A stretch of DNA of 64,000 nt from Punica granatum (GCF_007655135.1 NC_045133.1:18201845-18265844), one strand, 5' to 3'; numbered from the stretch's first letter, positions 1-11,669 are shown. The notes: generated by a model from the sequence alone, not told the origin. Translations and numbers: made by a program.

Positions 1-969
1 GGAACACTCTTTGCAACTGAAAAACCTTTGTCTATGGACAAAGGGACCTCAAAGTAAAATCACTTTTGACTTTACAATAGTGCGTATTGAGCTAGGCAAA
101 ACCTTATTTATAATAACATAGTTTGTCAACTGCATTACATTATATAATTAAATAACCACTGTGTTTAGCCTTGCGATACATAAGCCAAATCACTTTTGTC
201 TGTCCAGCTACCCGCAGCGTGAGTGTCAGTCTAAGCTATAAACGACCTTCCCTTTAGGTAGGCGGCTGTAATATTCCTTTGAGCAGCTTGCGTTACAAGG
301 CCAACAGACGGTTTCATCTTTTTCCCTGTTTTTTTGGATTACACTCGATTCAGATTGCCGCAAAAACCACCTAATTATCCTCGTCCTACTCCTGTATGAT
401 CGAAAATGAAGTAGCCCAATGGATTGAGGCGTACGTGAAGCTGCAGGTTGTGCTAATCGTGCTTTGACTATGTTCCTGTAGGTGACCCTGACCTGATGAC
501 TAGGGCAACTGCAGCGTTTCGGCACAAACAGGCCTAATGACTCATGATCGAGATAGGACTGGGCAGAGAATCGAGTCCTGATAATCAAATCGTGCCAGCA
601 CTACTTGCAGGCATCCATCTTTTGAATTTAACAAAAATCCTCTTACTCTCCTTAAATATCCATCAAACTAATGAGCTACCTAAAATGATAATCTCGTGTA
701 TATAAATGCTGCCTCAACAGTGTGGATGTTTGTCAGTGCGGTGATATTATCAAGGCGGCTGGTAATATTGGGACCACGAGTATCGATCCATATATAGAAA
801 ATTTCTACCGAATGAGCAGTCGAAAATAATGTTGGCTCTAGGCTGATCAAAGCAAACATATGCATTACGAACTGAGTCGGAGAAAGTTCTTATTACAACT
901 TCCAGCAGCCGATAAGTTCGTTATCCAGTTTTATTCTGAAGCAGAAAAGCTAAGACCAGAGATTATCCC
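1..969 (-). repeat. 3' flank of chitinase copy A (array 3'-flank repeat)
   Basis: No gene is visible here. The stretch is homologous to the sequence downstream of the other chitinase copies (about 9540-10540, 13815-14803, 28577-29125, and partly 23295-23364 and 32220-32460). Shared landmarks include the 'aagctataaac' block near 230, the 'gcaggcatccatc' block near 608 and the 'agaaaatttctac' block near 795. Copy A's version is more diverged than those of B, C and E. It probably contains the 3' UTR next to position 970. Confidence 0.7.
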
Positions 970-2013
970 CTAGCAAGTGAGATTGTCCCCAGTATCAACA
1001 TCAAGCTGTTGACAGTACTGACTGTAATACCCGACCCGGCTTTCAACCGTTTCCTGGTTCTTACCATCGCACTCAAGGTCTCTGTTCATTGCCCTAATCG
1101 TGGATCCAAACCCCTGATCCATCACTGAGTGGACGTGCTCCATCCAGTACCACAGGGCCGTCCTAAATGATATCACCGGGTCATTTGCCACAGTCTCTGG
1201 TGCGTTGAGCCCGTCGAACCCGATGCTCTCCCCGGCAGGCCCGTAGTTGGAGTTCCAGGACAATTGGATGGGCCCCCGTCCATAGTAGCCCTTCTCCGGG
1301 TTGCAGGGGTACTGCGTGACAGTCTCGTCGCAGTAGTTATTGGCCTCACCGTTTATCTCCTCGACGTTGCAGAATTCTACACAACCAAAAAAATTTCTAG
1401 CTTTCAGCATTCCCTATTAAACTTATTAGGTATATATATATATATATATATAAAGTTTTATGGTGCAGTCACTTTTCGGTACAATTACTCTTCCCGTGGC
1501 AAAAATAAAATCCAGAAAGTGGTTGCATGGACTACTGCATTATTTCAGTGAGTGAACGGGCAGCTAAAGAGTTTAATAATGTCTGTGGGGTACAGATCGA
1601 GAGCGCTTACGTCCAGTCTCGTGTGTGACATGAGCGAAGAATGCAGCAACCTCACGCTTCGAGTTTTCCACTGACCCTGTTTTGCCGAACTGAGGGTAAC
1701 TCTCCAAGGCGTCCAGAAACGCCTGCCTCGAGTAGAATCTCTTCCCGACACAGCTGTCATCTGCTTGCCCGATTATCCCATTGAAGAAATCATCGGTGAC
1801 GATATCGGGAACCGACACGGGGTCAGTCGTGGGAGCAGCAAAGCACGGCCCGGACTTGCACCCGGTGCCACAGTAGGCATCACTGGTGCCACAGGATCCC
1901 CAGTGGCTGCAGCACTCGTCTGAGGAGCATTCGCAGTCCTGGGCTGCCACCCTACTGGGCAGTGCTGCGGCCAGGAACCCGACGAGGGCAATCGTTAGGA
2001 GGATGTTTCTCAT
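970..2013 (-). CDS. Class IV chitinase, copy A (GH19 with hevein domain), two exons
   Basis: Secreted endochitinase that hydrolyses beta-1,4-GlcNAc polymers of fungal walls. Exon 1 is 2013-1611 and exon 2 is 1376-970. The intron 1610-1377 has GT-AG ends, and the CDS totals 269 codons plus stop. Residues 1-24 form a signal peptide ending before Gln25. Residues 25-57 are a hevein-type chitin-binding domain with eight cysteines, then comes a short hinge, then the GH19 domain. The general acid is Glu132 of THETG, and Glu141 matches the second catalytic Glu of class IV enzymes. This is the most divergent complete copy. Hevein position 40 is Ser where the other copies have Tyr, position 28 is Glu rather than Gly or Ser, and residue 135 is Gln where the others have His. 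Several exon 2 residues that are constant in the other copies are changed (for example GFGS, AMNRD, LDVDT). It may be under relaxed constraint. The family call is firm. Confidence 0.93.
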
Positions 2014-2080
2014 GTTAAGGGGATTGATCCAATGATGGTTGGTTTGGTTATGGGAATGTCGAGAAGGGAAGGTTTGGTAC

Positions 2081-2099
2081 TTATAGTGGTCGGAGTCAA
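2081..2099 (-). promoter_or_regulatory. Copy A core promoter: TATA box and W-box
   Basis: Read on the minus strand, TATAA lies at 2085-2081, about 70 bases upstream of the ATG. A W-box core TTGACT lies at 2099-2094, immediately upstream of the TATA box. Both are kept in the same arrangement in all five chitinase promoters of the window. W-boxes bind WRKY factors, so pathogen-inducible control is a reasonable inference; the sequence alone does not prove it. Confidence 0.6.
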
Positions 2100-2738
2100 C
2101 GGTTTGCTGACTGCTGCGGTCGTCAGATGGAGAAGTCGAACCAATAGGACGCGCTCGTTCATTATGGAAATGTGCTCCTCTCTGATCTTCGAAATTTTCT
2201 TATGGGGCCATGATTCTCGGCATCCTCGTTCAAATATCGGCTTGATTCTATGGTTTATGTCTTATATGGTGAGGTCCTCTCTATATATCGGAGTCCCTTG
2301 CTTCATTTAATTAATGTCACTCAGCTTACATTATTTGGCTCTGCTCATCAATTATCTTGTCATAGGTCTTTTGCAACGAGATCTATCGATACAGTAGCAA
2401 TATTTAATTATGAAGATTAGCTGGGTAGTAGACTCTCTTATGTATTTTGAGCTCCTATGTTATGGTTAAAGTCTGCCTGTATTAAAAGTATTTTATTAAT
2501 TGCATCGCTAGTCTTAAATTTTAAAAAAATTTAATTTGAGCAAGGACCAATTCCAAGTCAGTATCTGACGACTCCTTCTTTAACAATAAAAGACTAATGA
2601 CCTTGATAAGATATAGAAGGAAAAATAATGAGAATTTCGGACATTCTGCCAATGAGAATTGAATGAAAACTTTTCATTTTGAGTGATTTCAATTTTATGG
2701 CGCTTCTTTCAAGGCCAAATTAGATTGGCTAGAATAAA
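2100..2738 (-). repeat. Upstream flank repeat of copy A, interrupted by Copia element 1
   Basis: Non-coding. It is homologous to the DNA upstream of copies B (11690-12400), C (15868-16560) and D (21457-21566 and 22438-22520). The repeat continues on the far side of the retrotransposon at 8092, so this was one uninterrupted unit before insertion. No gene is visible. Confidence 0.75.
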
Positions 2739-2743
2739 CTTGG

Positions 2744-3398
2744 TGTTAGGTATCCCTCCAATTTGGAGGAAGTTGGACTCAAATCATGTTGGGCTTTTAT
2801 CGGGCTTTAACAGGCCCAATGACCCACTTTTGTTAGGGTTAATTTTCAGCTAAATTAGAAGGGTAAGAGGCGGCAGAATTGAGATAGCAGAACAGTATAG
2901 AGAAGTAGTAGAATACAGAGAACAGAGAGCTGTTTTTCTGTGCGATCAGAGCTAGATCAACCCTCGATCGGGACGTCAAACGAACTCCGATCGGGACGAA
3001 ATTTTGGCAGCAGCTTCACGACACCTGGGCTAAGTTCTGAACAGTCAGAATTCCTATTAGAGCTCTGTAGGTGCTGTTTCAGCTGACTTTGTGAACCACC
3101 CGGTGTGGGTGACGAATTTGGTGTTTGGGTGATCCAAGAGAGTGTTTCTCTTGAGTTTGGTGATCCAAGGGTTTATCCTTGATGAAAGACATTGTATAAC
3201 CTTCATTTATAGTGGATCGTTGATTTGGAGTTGGTCCCGTGGTTTTTCCCCACATCGGGGTTTTCTACGTAAAATTCTTGGTGTTCTTTTCTTTATTGCT
3301 TGTTGGTCGATTTGATTAGTTCCTATCTCGATTACACTAGTAGGGGAGGAAGATTAATCGCTGCGTTGTTGTTTGGTTGAGCACATCCCTTCCCAACA
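2744..3398 (+). repeat. 5' LTR of Copia element 1
   Basis: 655 bp, starting TGTTAGG and ending CCCAACA. It aligns along its whole length with 7436-8091, with about 20-odd mismatches and one small indel by eye. It is followed directly by the primer-binding site. Confidence 0.93.
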
Positions 3399-3399
3399 A

Positions 3400-3412
3400 G
3401 TGGTATCAGAGG
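3400..3412 (+). other. Primer-binding site of Copia element 1
   Basis: The sequence TGGTATCAGAG starts at 3401, two bases after the 5' LTR. This is the usual complement of the 3' end of initiator tRNA-Met used by plant Copia elements. Confidence 0.85.
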
Positions 3413-3452
3413 CTCGGGTTAGAGAAGTTTGAGTTTTTTCGGTGTTTTTGAG

Positions 3453-6400
3453 ATGGAGGAGACTACAGGATCTATGTTCAAGTTGAATGCAACCAACTAC
3501 TCTATATGGAAGTCTCGGATGGAGGATCTTCTATTTTGCAGGGATTTGTACGATCCCATTGAAGGGGATTCCGCGAAACCCAAAGATAAGGATGACAAGG
3601 TTTGGGAAAGCACAAATCAGAAGACTATTGGTTTGATTCGGCAGTAGATAGACAATAGTATTTATCATCATGTAGCTCAGGAGACAAATGCGAAAGCTTT
3701 GTGGGATAAATTGACAAATCTCTATGCGAGAAAGACACCGCAAAATAAGTCATTCCTCGTGAAGAAGCTGGTTCATCTTCGTTACCAGGATGGAGGTGAT
3801 GTGGCTGTGCACATGAGTAATTTTCAGGATATTATTAACCAGTTGACGAACCTGGAGATAATATTACCCGATGAATTGCAGGCTTGTTTACTTTTAGGGA
3901 CTCTACCGGATAATTGGGACACACTTGTGGTTGCATTAAGCAATTCTGCGCCAAATGGGAAGCTATCGTTGGCCACGGTGACAGACAGTTTATTTAATGA
4001 GGAGACTAGAAGGAAAGGCTTGGGGATTTTCATTCAGTCTAAAGCTTTGGTTACTGAACAACGGGGGAAAAGTCAAAGCAGAAATTTCTCTTCCAAGCAT
4101 AGTAACTCACGTGGCAAATCGAGGGGTAGATCAAAGTCGAAGACGAGGAAAGTGGTCACTTGCTATTACCGTGGAAAAGAGGGACATTACAAAAGGGAGT
4201 GTAGAGCTCTAAAGAAAAATCAGAATGGCAACGGTGAGAGCAAGAAGGAAGAAGACACTATAGCAGTGACATTTGATGGAGAGACCTATATCGTTTGTGA
4301 TGAAGCCTATGTAAATTTCATGTGTCAAGACTCTACCTGGGTTGCAGATACAGGTGCCTCATTTCATGTCACTCATCATCGGGATTTCTTTTCATCTTAC
4401 ACTACCGGGGACTATGGTTATGTGAGAATGGGGAATGGACAATCATGCAAGATTGTCGGTATTGGTGATATTTGTCTAGAGACCGAGCTTGGCTGCAAGT
4501 TGCTTCTGAAGAAGGTGAGGCATGTTCCAGAAATTCGCCTTAACCTAATCTCAGCGGGTTAGCTTGATGATGAAGGCTACAGTAACGAATTTAGTAATGG
4601 GAGATGGAAGCTCTCCAATGGTTCGTTGATTGTGGCATGGGGTCAGAAGACCGACACTCTCTACAGGCTGCGTGCCAGGCACAATTCCGATCAGGTTAAT
4701 GTTGCTGAGGTTTATCCTATTGAGCTATGGCATAGGAGACTTGGGCATATTAGCGAGAAAGGTATTCAAATTCTTGCTAAAAAGCAGTCTTTGCCCGTTA
4801 AAGGTATGTACTTGAGCACTTGTGATCACTGTTTAGCTGGTAAGCAGAGGAGAGTTTCTTTTGTTAGAAGTCGTCCCTCTAGATGCAATTATATACTTGA
4901 TCTTGTGCATACTGATGTTTATTTCATGTCGGATAGATCTCTTGGTGGTGCTCTCTATTTTGTGACCTTTATAGATGATCACTCCAGGAAGGTTTGGGCT
5001 TACCCTATGAGAACTAAAGATCAGGTGACTGAGATTTTCAAGAACTTCCATGTAGCAGTGGAAAGAGAAACGGGCATGAAGCTGAAATGTGTCAGAGCTG
5101 ATAATGGTGGTGAGTATAGGTGTCCTTTCGAGAACTATTGCAGGACTCACGGTATCAAATTTGAGAAGACGGTACTGAAGACACCACAACAAAACGGGCT
5201 TGCAGAGAGGATGAACCGCACAATTGTTGAGAGAGTTCGTTGCATGGTTTCTCAAGCGAAACTGTCTAAGTCTTTCTGGGGCGAGGCAATGAGGACAGCG
5301 GTTGATCTTATTAATCTTACACCGTCAGTTGCACTTGATGGAGATGTACCCCAGCAGGTGTGGACCGGCAAGAAAGTATCGTACAAGCATCTCAGAGTCT
5401 TCGGGTGCAGGGCATTTGTTCACATTCCTCGAGATAAAAGATCAAAACTCGATGCCAAGGCAAAACAGTACATCTTCTTGGGTTATGCACATGAAGAGTT
5501 CGGGTACAGGTTTTGGGACCCCGATAGCAAGAAGATCATCAGAAGCAGGGATGTTGTCTTCTTTGAGGACCAGACAATCGAGGATTTACAAAAATTAAAG
5601 AAGGTCAGAGTAGGCAATCCTCACGAGATCTCTATTCCTGTATCGGTTGATATAGAGCATCCAGTGGAAGAGGCACCTGGTGAGTATGAAGAAACCACGA
5701 CTGGGGGTGAGATTCCTCAGGTAGATGATGATGTGACTACGGATGATACAGGCTCGCAGTTACAGTTAGAGCATGCAGATAATCTACCTAGACGATTTGA
5801 CAGAGTAAGACAACCATCTACAAGATATCCGCCTCATGAGTATGTGCAACTGACTGACGGGGGAGAACCTGAGTGCTATGGTGAAGTTGTGGCACATGAG
5901 CACAAGGAACACTGGTTGAAGGCGATGAATGAGGAGATGAACTCCTTGTCCGAAAATCACACGTATGACCTAGTGAAGCTACCGCAAGGTAAGAGAGCAT
6001 TGAAGAACAAATGGGTCTACAGGTTGAAGACAGGGAACTCGCGACCTCGATACAAAGCTCGACTGGTAGTGAAAGGTTTCAACCAGAAGAAAGGAGTTGA
6101 CTTCGAGGAGATCTTCTCGCCCGTTGTCAAGATGTCATTGATCTGAGTTGTTCTCGCATTGGCAGTTAGTCTGAATTTGGAGATCGAGCAGCTCAATGTA
6201 AAAACAGCTTTCTTGCATGGTGACTTGGAAGAAGAAATATATATGGAGTAGCCTGAAGGATTCCGAGTTAAAGGTAATGAGCATTTGGTGTGCAGGCTGA
6301 GGAAGAGCTTGTATAGGCTTAAGCAAGCATCTCGACAGTGGTACAAAAAGTTTTTTCATGTTGAGTCATGGCTACACACGGACAACTTCAGATCATTGTG

Positions 6401-7418
6401 TGTTCGTGAAACAATTTTCGGATGATGATTGTATCATTTTACTGTTATATGTGGATGATATGTTGCTTGTCGGTCATGATATGAGCAAGATTGCAGAGTT
6501 GAAGAAAGAGCTCAGCAAGTCCTTTGCCATGAAGGATTTGGGATCGGCGAAGCAGATTCTTGGGATACATATTTCTCGTGACAGATCGAGTGGAAAACTT
6601 TGGCTTTCTCAAGAGAAGTACATCGAGAAAATTTTGGATCGGTTCAACATGGGTAATGCTAAACCAGTTTTCATCACCACTTACTTCTCATTTCAAACTT
6701 AGCTTGAAACAATGTCCTACAAGTGAGAAGGAGAAAGAAGAGATGAAGAAAGTCCCTTACTCATCAGCTGTAGGGAGTTTGATGTATGCCATGGTTTGTA
6801 CAAGACCATATATCGCTCATTCTGTTGGTGTGGTTAGTCGTTTTCTCTCCAATCCGGGGAAAGAGCATTGGAATGCAGTTAAGTGGATCCTGAGGTATCT
6901 CAGAGGAACATCCAAGATGTGTTTACACTTTGGCACTGGTAGACCAGAGTTAGTGGGCTACACGGATGCGGATATGGCAGGAGATATCGATTCCCGGAAA
7001 TCCACTTCAGGATACTTGATGACTTTTGCTGGGGGAGCTATCTCATGGTAATTAAGGTTTCAAAAGTGCATCGCTTTGTCTACAACGGAAGCTGAACACA
7101 TTGCGGTGACCGAAGGTTGCAAGGAGATGTTGTGGTTGCAAAATTTTTTGCAGGAGTTGAGCTTGAAGCAAGAAAGGTATGTTCTACATTGTGATAGTCA
7201 AAGCGCCATTTATCTTTGCAAGAATCCCACTTTCCATTTGAGATCAAAGCATATCGATATCAAGTTTCATTGGATTAGAGATGTGTAGGAGTTCAAGCTG
7301 GTGAAGCTAGACAAAGTGCACACTGATGAGAATGGAGCTGATATGATGACAAAACCTCTTGCTAGGGAGAAACTTCATGTTTGCCGAAGTATAGCCGGTA
7401 TGCTCGAAGCCTCCAAAT
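3453..7418 (+). pseudogene. Broken gag-pol of Copia element 1
   Basis: Gag runs from about 3453 (MEETTGSMF) to about 4250 and ends in a zinc knuckle whose second Cys is replaced by Arg. A protease motif DTGAS lies near 4347. The integrase HHCC zinc region is near 4720-4850, and the DDE core runs about 4890-5320 (HTD, then DNGGE). Reverse transcriptase carries YVDDM near 6450. RNase H carries TDADMAG near 6962. Premature stops are at 3645-3647, 4560-4562, 6144-6146, 6249-6251, 7049-7051 and 7286-7288. Frameshifts lie near 6350 and 6680. Most of these stops can be explained by a single C-to-T type change. The polyprotein is not functional. Confidence 0.93.
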
Positions 7419-7435
7419 AATTGGGAGGGGGAGTT

Positions 7436-8091
7436 TGTTGGGTATCCCTCCAATTTGGAGGAAGTTGGGCTCAAATCATGTTGGGCTTTTATCGGGCTTT
7501 AACAGGCCCAATGACCCACTTTTGTTAGGATTAATTATCAGCTAAATTAGCTGGGTAAGAGGCGGCAGAATTGAGATAGCAGAACAGTACAGAGAAGCAA
7601 TAGAATACAGAGAACAGAGAGCTGTTTTTCTGTGCGACCAGAGCTAGATCAACCCTCGATCGGGACGTCAAACGAACTCCGATCGGGACGAAATTTTGGC
7701 AGCAGCTTCACGACACGTGGGGTTAAGTTCTGAACGGTCAGAATTCCTATTAGAGCTTTGTAGGTGCTGTTTCAGCTGACTTTGTGAACCACCCGGTGTG
7801 GGTGACGAATTTGGTGTTTGGGTGATCCAAGAGAGTGTTTCTCTTGAGTTTGGTGATCCAAGGGTTTACCCTTGATGAAAGACATTGTATAACCTTCATT
7901 TATAGTGGATCGTTGATTCGGAATTAGTCCCGTGGTTTTTCCCCACATCGGGGTTTTCCACGTAAAATTCTTGGTGTTCTTTTCTTTACTGCTTGTTGGT
8001 TGATTTGATTAGTTCCTATCTCGATTACACTAGTAGGGGAGGAAGATTAATCGCTGCGTTGTTGTTTGGTTGAGCACATCCCTTCCCAACA
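7436..8091 (+). repeat. 3' LTR of Copia element 1
   Basis: 656 bp, starting TGTTGGG and ending CCCAACA. It is preceded at 7420-7435 by a purine-rich stretch (GGGAGGGGGAG) that fits a polypurine tract. It ends directly at the CTTGG duplication. Confidence 0.93.
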
Positions 8092-8096
8092 CTTGG

Positions 8097-9539
8097 CTGG
8101 CCATTTTTTTTTATTGGAAACAAGGGAGAGGTTTGTGAAAAATTAATTAGCCCAAAGTCGGCGTATGATGGCATGTATAATATCTCCTAGCTACAGAGTT
8201 TGAGCAGTTAGAAATTGACTTAAGAAAATGCACGCCCAAGAAGAGCGAGATAACCCTTTTCGCAAGCCAATTAGCACATCGATTACCAGTGAGTGCTGCA
8301 TTTGCCACACAAAAACGCACAGAAGGCGTATACTGACCAAAGTGCTTTGCCTGCCTACCCACCCATTACCAGTGAGTGCTGCATTTGCCACACAAAAACG
8401 CACAGAAGGCGTATACTGACCAAAGTGCTTTCCCCCCACCATTGAAGTTAGCATTGGTGGCAATCCTCCTTGTGGATTGATCACGAAACAAGTGTTGATC
8501 ATCACATACAGTAAAACATTTAAGCCATTCTTATAGTTACAGGTTAGAGCAAAAATCAGCCGGAATCAAACTCTGCTTTTCAAGGAAAGACTCTGCTGGG
8601 CAAAAGCCAACAAGACGCGTTCGTCCATTATGGAACTGTGCCCCTCTGCGATTTTTGATTTTTTTTTTCTTTTTAATGGAACCGTGAGTATTCTGAGAAT
8701 ACTCATTCATGTGCCAACTTTATTCTATTCTTGCTTCCGATCTATTTTGAACTCCTATATTACAGTTAAAGTTCGCTCGCATAAAATTTATTTTATTAAT
8801 TGCACCGCTCATCGTGTTTGATTAGTGATGATTTTTAAAATATTGTAATTTGAGCGGACTAATTCAAAGTCAATATTGATTGAACTTTTTTCTTTTTAAA
8901 CAAGAAAAGACTAATGAACTTGATAAGATATAGAAGAAAAAATGAAGAGAGTTTGAAGTCAGACACTCTTGGGATGAGAATTGGATTTGAAAACTCATGA
9001 TTTTGAGTGATCTCAATTTTATATAGCTTCTTCGAGGGTAGATTAGACTGGCTTGAATAAACTTGGTTGAGAAAAATTTTCCTTTTTCCTTTTTATTTTT
9101 TTTCCCGTGGATAGGAAAAAAGGAGCAAGTCCGAGAAAACTTAATCAGTACATGGACAAGTATGATGGCCCGGTGATATCTTCTAGCAATAGAGAGCATA
9201 ATTGGTTAGAAATCGAATCAAGAAAATGCACATCCAAAGAGAATGAGATGACTCTTTTTACAAGCCAATTAACGCATCAATTACCAGTCAGCATGTCCCC
9301 CACACACCACCCAAAAGCACACAAAGCACAGAACACTAGTATGTCCTATTAATTTGGGAATTGATAACGAAGAACATCACATACAGTGAGCAATTTTAGC
9401 TATTTCCCCCCGGGAGGGGGGTCGTTGTGAATGAAGCTCAGTTTCTCAATCAAAGACTCTGGTGGGCGAAGCTATCATGTGTGCAGTATAGGTAAAGTTC
9501 GTCGACTAACCGTGCAGTGCGTCAGCTTACACCACATCT
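8097..9539 (-). repeat. Continuation of the upstream flank repeat plus a second diverged copy
   Basis: No gene. The left part continues the flank interrupted at 2743. From about 8600 a second, diverged copy of the same flank begins; its 'ccattatggaactgtgcccc' block at 8626 matches the promoter-proximal 'cattatggaaatgtgctcc' block of copies A to D. The part from about 8850 to 9260 repeats the pattern seen at 12830-13113 and 17260-17560. Short open frames in here are not conserved between repeat copies and I treat them as chance. Confidence 0.65.
8282..8447. repeat. 83-bp tandem duplication
   Basis: The block beginning 'attaccagtgagtgctgc' at 8282 is repeated from 8365, a period of 83 bp, with nearly identical sequence. 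The same duplication is present at about 22778-22930, so it predates the duplication that made those two flanks. The corresponding flanks at 12550 and 16740 have only one copy. Confidence 0.85.
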
Positions 9540-10540
9540 TATGGTTAGGAAAAGATCATCTTTAGTCCATCAAATCATAAAGTATCTATAGATAGCCATA
9601 AAGTGTTAGTCCAAGCTACAAACCGCCTTCCTTTTTAGGCAGGTGGACATAAAAGGTCATTGATTTATCGTATCGCATTCTCGATTTGGATTCCTGCTAG
9701 ATCATCTATTGTTCACGTAATTTACTGGAATTATCCTCGTCGGGTTCCTGTTATGGTCAAATCAACATATGAGATCAAGTACTTATTGAAAAAACATATG
9801 AGATATCGAGTTTATTGCAAAGAAAATGGGCGACCATTGAAACATAGATTGAAGCAAGAAGCTGCTCTTTGCATTATACCGGCTCCTATTATGTCTGCAA
9901 TTAACGTCCATCGGCGTACGCGAGGCTGTGACAAGTGCGGCATAGAGGGATTCATGCCTGATATCTTTCTATAGATAATGATGGTATCTGCTCACTATGG
10001 CCATGTTCTGTTCGGTGGAATAAATATCTAACAGAATTATCTTTCAGACAATTAGCCGAATTATGGCACAAGTAGGCTTTTGCTCTTGAGATGGGACTAG
10101 GCAGAGAATCAAGTCCTGATGATCAATTTGTGCCATAGCCCTTGCAGGCATCCATCGGTTTTAATTTAACAAAAGTCCTCTGCCGGGTTTCCAGCTGAAT
10201 CTCGGTCCAAACATCATTAGACTAATAATCTGACATTAGATGATAATCACGTGTATAAAAATGTCGCCTTGATAATGCAGATATAAGTTGACACACATGT
10301 TGCAATACTATCTAGGCATGATAATATCGGGACAACTGACTGTGGGTCAGTCTATAGAAAATTTCTACTGAATGAGCATTGAAAAGTTAATGTTGGCTAA
10401 AGGCCGATGAAGCAAATATATCTATTACAAAGCGAGTCTGATAGAAGCTCTTATCACAGCTTCCTGCAGCCGATAAATTCATTATTCATTATTTCTAAAG
10501 CAAAAGCTAAGATCAGAGATTTTAGATAATAAAAAGAAGC
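9540..10540 (-). repeat. 3' flank of chitinase copy B
   Basis: Homologous to 13815-14803 (copy C) and, from about 9976, to 28577-29125 (copy E), and more distantly to 1-969. It contains the 3' UTR region next to 10541. The 104-codon plus-strand frame at 9660-9974 is not preserved in the copy C version, so I do not call it a gene. Confidence 0.75.
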
Positions 10541-11602
10541 TTAGCAAGTGAGATTGTCCCCAGGATCAACACCAAGCTGTTGACAGTACTGAGTGTAATA
10601 CCCGACCCGGCTTTGAACCGTTGCCTGGTTCTTACCATCGCACTCGAGGTCCCCGTTTATTGCCCTAATCGTGGGTCCAAACCCCTGATCCATCACTGAG
10701 TGGACGTGCTCCATCCAGTACCACAGGGCCGTCCTAAATGATATCACCGGGTCATTTGCCACGGTCTCTGGTGCGTTGAGCCCGTCGAACCCGATGCTCT
10801 CCCCGGCAGGCCCATAGTTGAAGTTCCAGGACAATTGGATGGGCCCCCGTCCATAGTAGCCCTTGTTGGGGTTGCAGGGGTACTGCGTGACAGTCTCGTC
10901 GCAGTAGTCATTGGACGCACCGTTTATCTCCTCGATGTGGCAGAAATCTACAAAATCGAAAAAATTTCTAGCTTTCAGCATTCCCTATTAAACTTATTAG
11001 GTATATATATATATATATAAAGTTTTATGGTGCAGTCACTTTTCGGTACAATTACTTTTCTCGACCATTGGAATGCAATCATCGATGGAAAAAATAAAAT
11101 CCAGAAAGTGGTTGCATGAACTGCTGCATTATTTCAGTGAGTGAACGGGCTGCTAAAGAGTTTAATAATGTCTGTGAGGCACAGATCGAGAGCACTTACG
11201 TCCAGTCTCGTGCGTGACATGAGCGAAGAATGCAGCAATCTCACGCTTCGAATTATCCACTGACCCGGTCCTGCCGAACTGAGGGTAACTCTCCAAGGCG
11301 TCCAGAAACGCCTGCCTCGAGTAGAAGCCCTTCCCGACACAGCTGTCGGCTGCCTGTGCGATTATCCCATTGAAGAACTCATCGGTGACGATATCGGGAA
11401 CCGACACAGTGTTAGGCGCGGGAGCAGCATAGCATGGCCCGGACTTGCACCCGGTGCCACAGTAGTCATTACCGGTGCCACAGTATCCCCACTGGCTGCA
11501 GCACTGTTCTGAGGAGCAGCCGCAGTTCTGGGCTGCCGCCCTACTGGGCAGTGCTGTGGCTAGGAACCCGATGAGGGCAATCATTAGGAGGATGTTTCTC
11601 AT
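10541..11602 (-). CDS. Class IV chitinase, copy B (GH19 with hevein domain), two exons
   Basis: Exon 1 is 11602-11200 and exon 2 is 10947-10541, for 269 residues. The intron 11199-10948 has GT-AG ends and a TA microsatellite near 11001-11020. It has a signal peptide (about 1-24), a complete eight-cysteine hevein domain with Trp38 and Tyr40 (the aromatic chitin-binding positions), a hinge and a GH19 domain. The catalytic pair Glu132 and Glu141 is intact. The predicted role is chitin hydrolysis outside the cell or in the vacuole during defence. It looks like a mosaic: the first two thirds of exon 1 resemble copies C and E ([15 protein letters not shown]), while the end of exon 1, the intron and exon 2 resemble copies A and D. 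No defect is visible. Confidence 0.95.
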
Positions 11603-11669
11603 GTTAAGGGGATTGATCCAATGATGTTTGGTTTGGTTATGGGAATGTCAAAATGGGAAGGTTTGGTAC

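Larger units (their letters stand above)
2744..8091 (+). mobile_element. Ty1/Copia LTR retrotransposon 1 (Tnt1/Tork-like), complete but decayed
   Basis: About 5.35 kb, bounded by two direct LTRs of about 655 bp that begin TGTT and end AACA. The order is LTR, primer-binding site TGGTATCAGAG, gag, protease, integrase, reverse transcriptase, RNase H, purine-rich tract and LTR, which is the Copia arrangement. The protein matches the Tnt1-type lineage in style and domain order. The internal reading frame is interrupted by several stops and at least two frameshifts, so it cannot be autonomous. The LTRs differ at roughly 20-odd positions by eye (about 96-97% identical), so the insertion is not very recent. 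It sits in the upstream flank of chitinase A and is oriented opposite to it. Confidence 0.95.
2739..8096. repeat. Target-site duplication CTTGG flanking Copia element 1
   Basis: CTTGG is present at 2739-2743 immediately left of the 5' LTR and at 8092-8096 immediately right of the 3' LTR. A 5-bp duplication is what Ty1/Copia integrases make. Paralogous empty sites with a single CTTGG exist at 12384-12388, 16539-16543 and 22507-22511. Confidence 0.9.

Noticed and set aside
1431..1452. TA microsatellite in chitinase introns (also about 11001 and 20791)
   Set aside because: Ordinary microsatellite; used only as a marker of the A/B/D intron type.
1264..1551. Plus-strand open frames opposite chitinase exon 2 (also near 10835, 14963, 20557, 29285)
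   Set aside because: They recur only because they mirror the conserved antisense of the chitinase coding sequence; the chitinase frame has splice sites, a signal peptide and catalytic residues.
1545..1760. Minus-strand frames overlapping chitinase exon 1 in another phase (also near 11134, 15313, 20923, 29654)
   Set aside because: Out-of-phase shadows of exon 1 with no domain.
9660..9974. 104-codon plus-strand frame in the 3' flank of copy B
   Set aside because: The homologous flank of copy C has frame-breaking differences, so it is not under coding selection.
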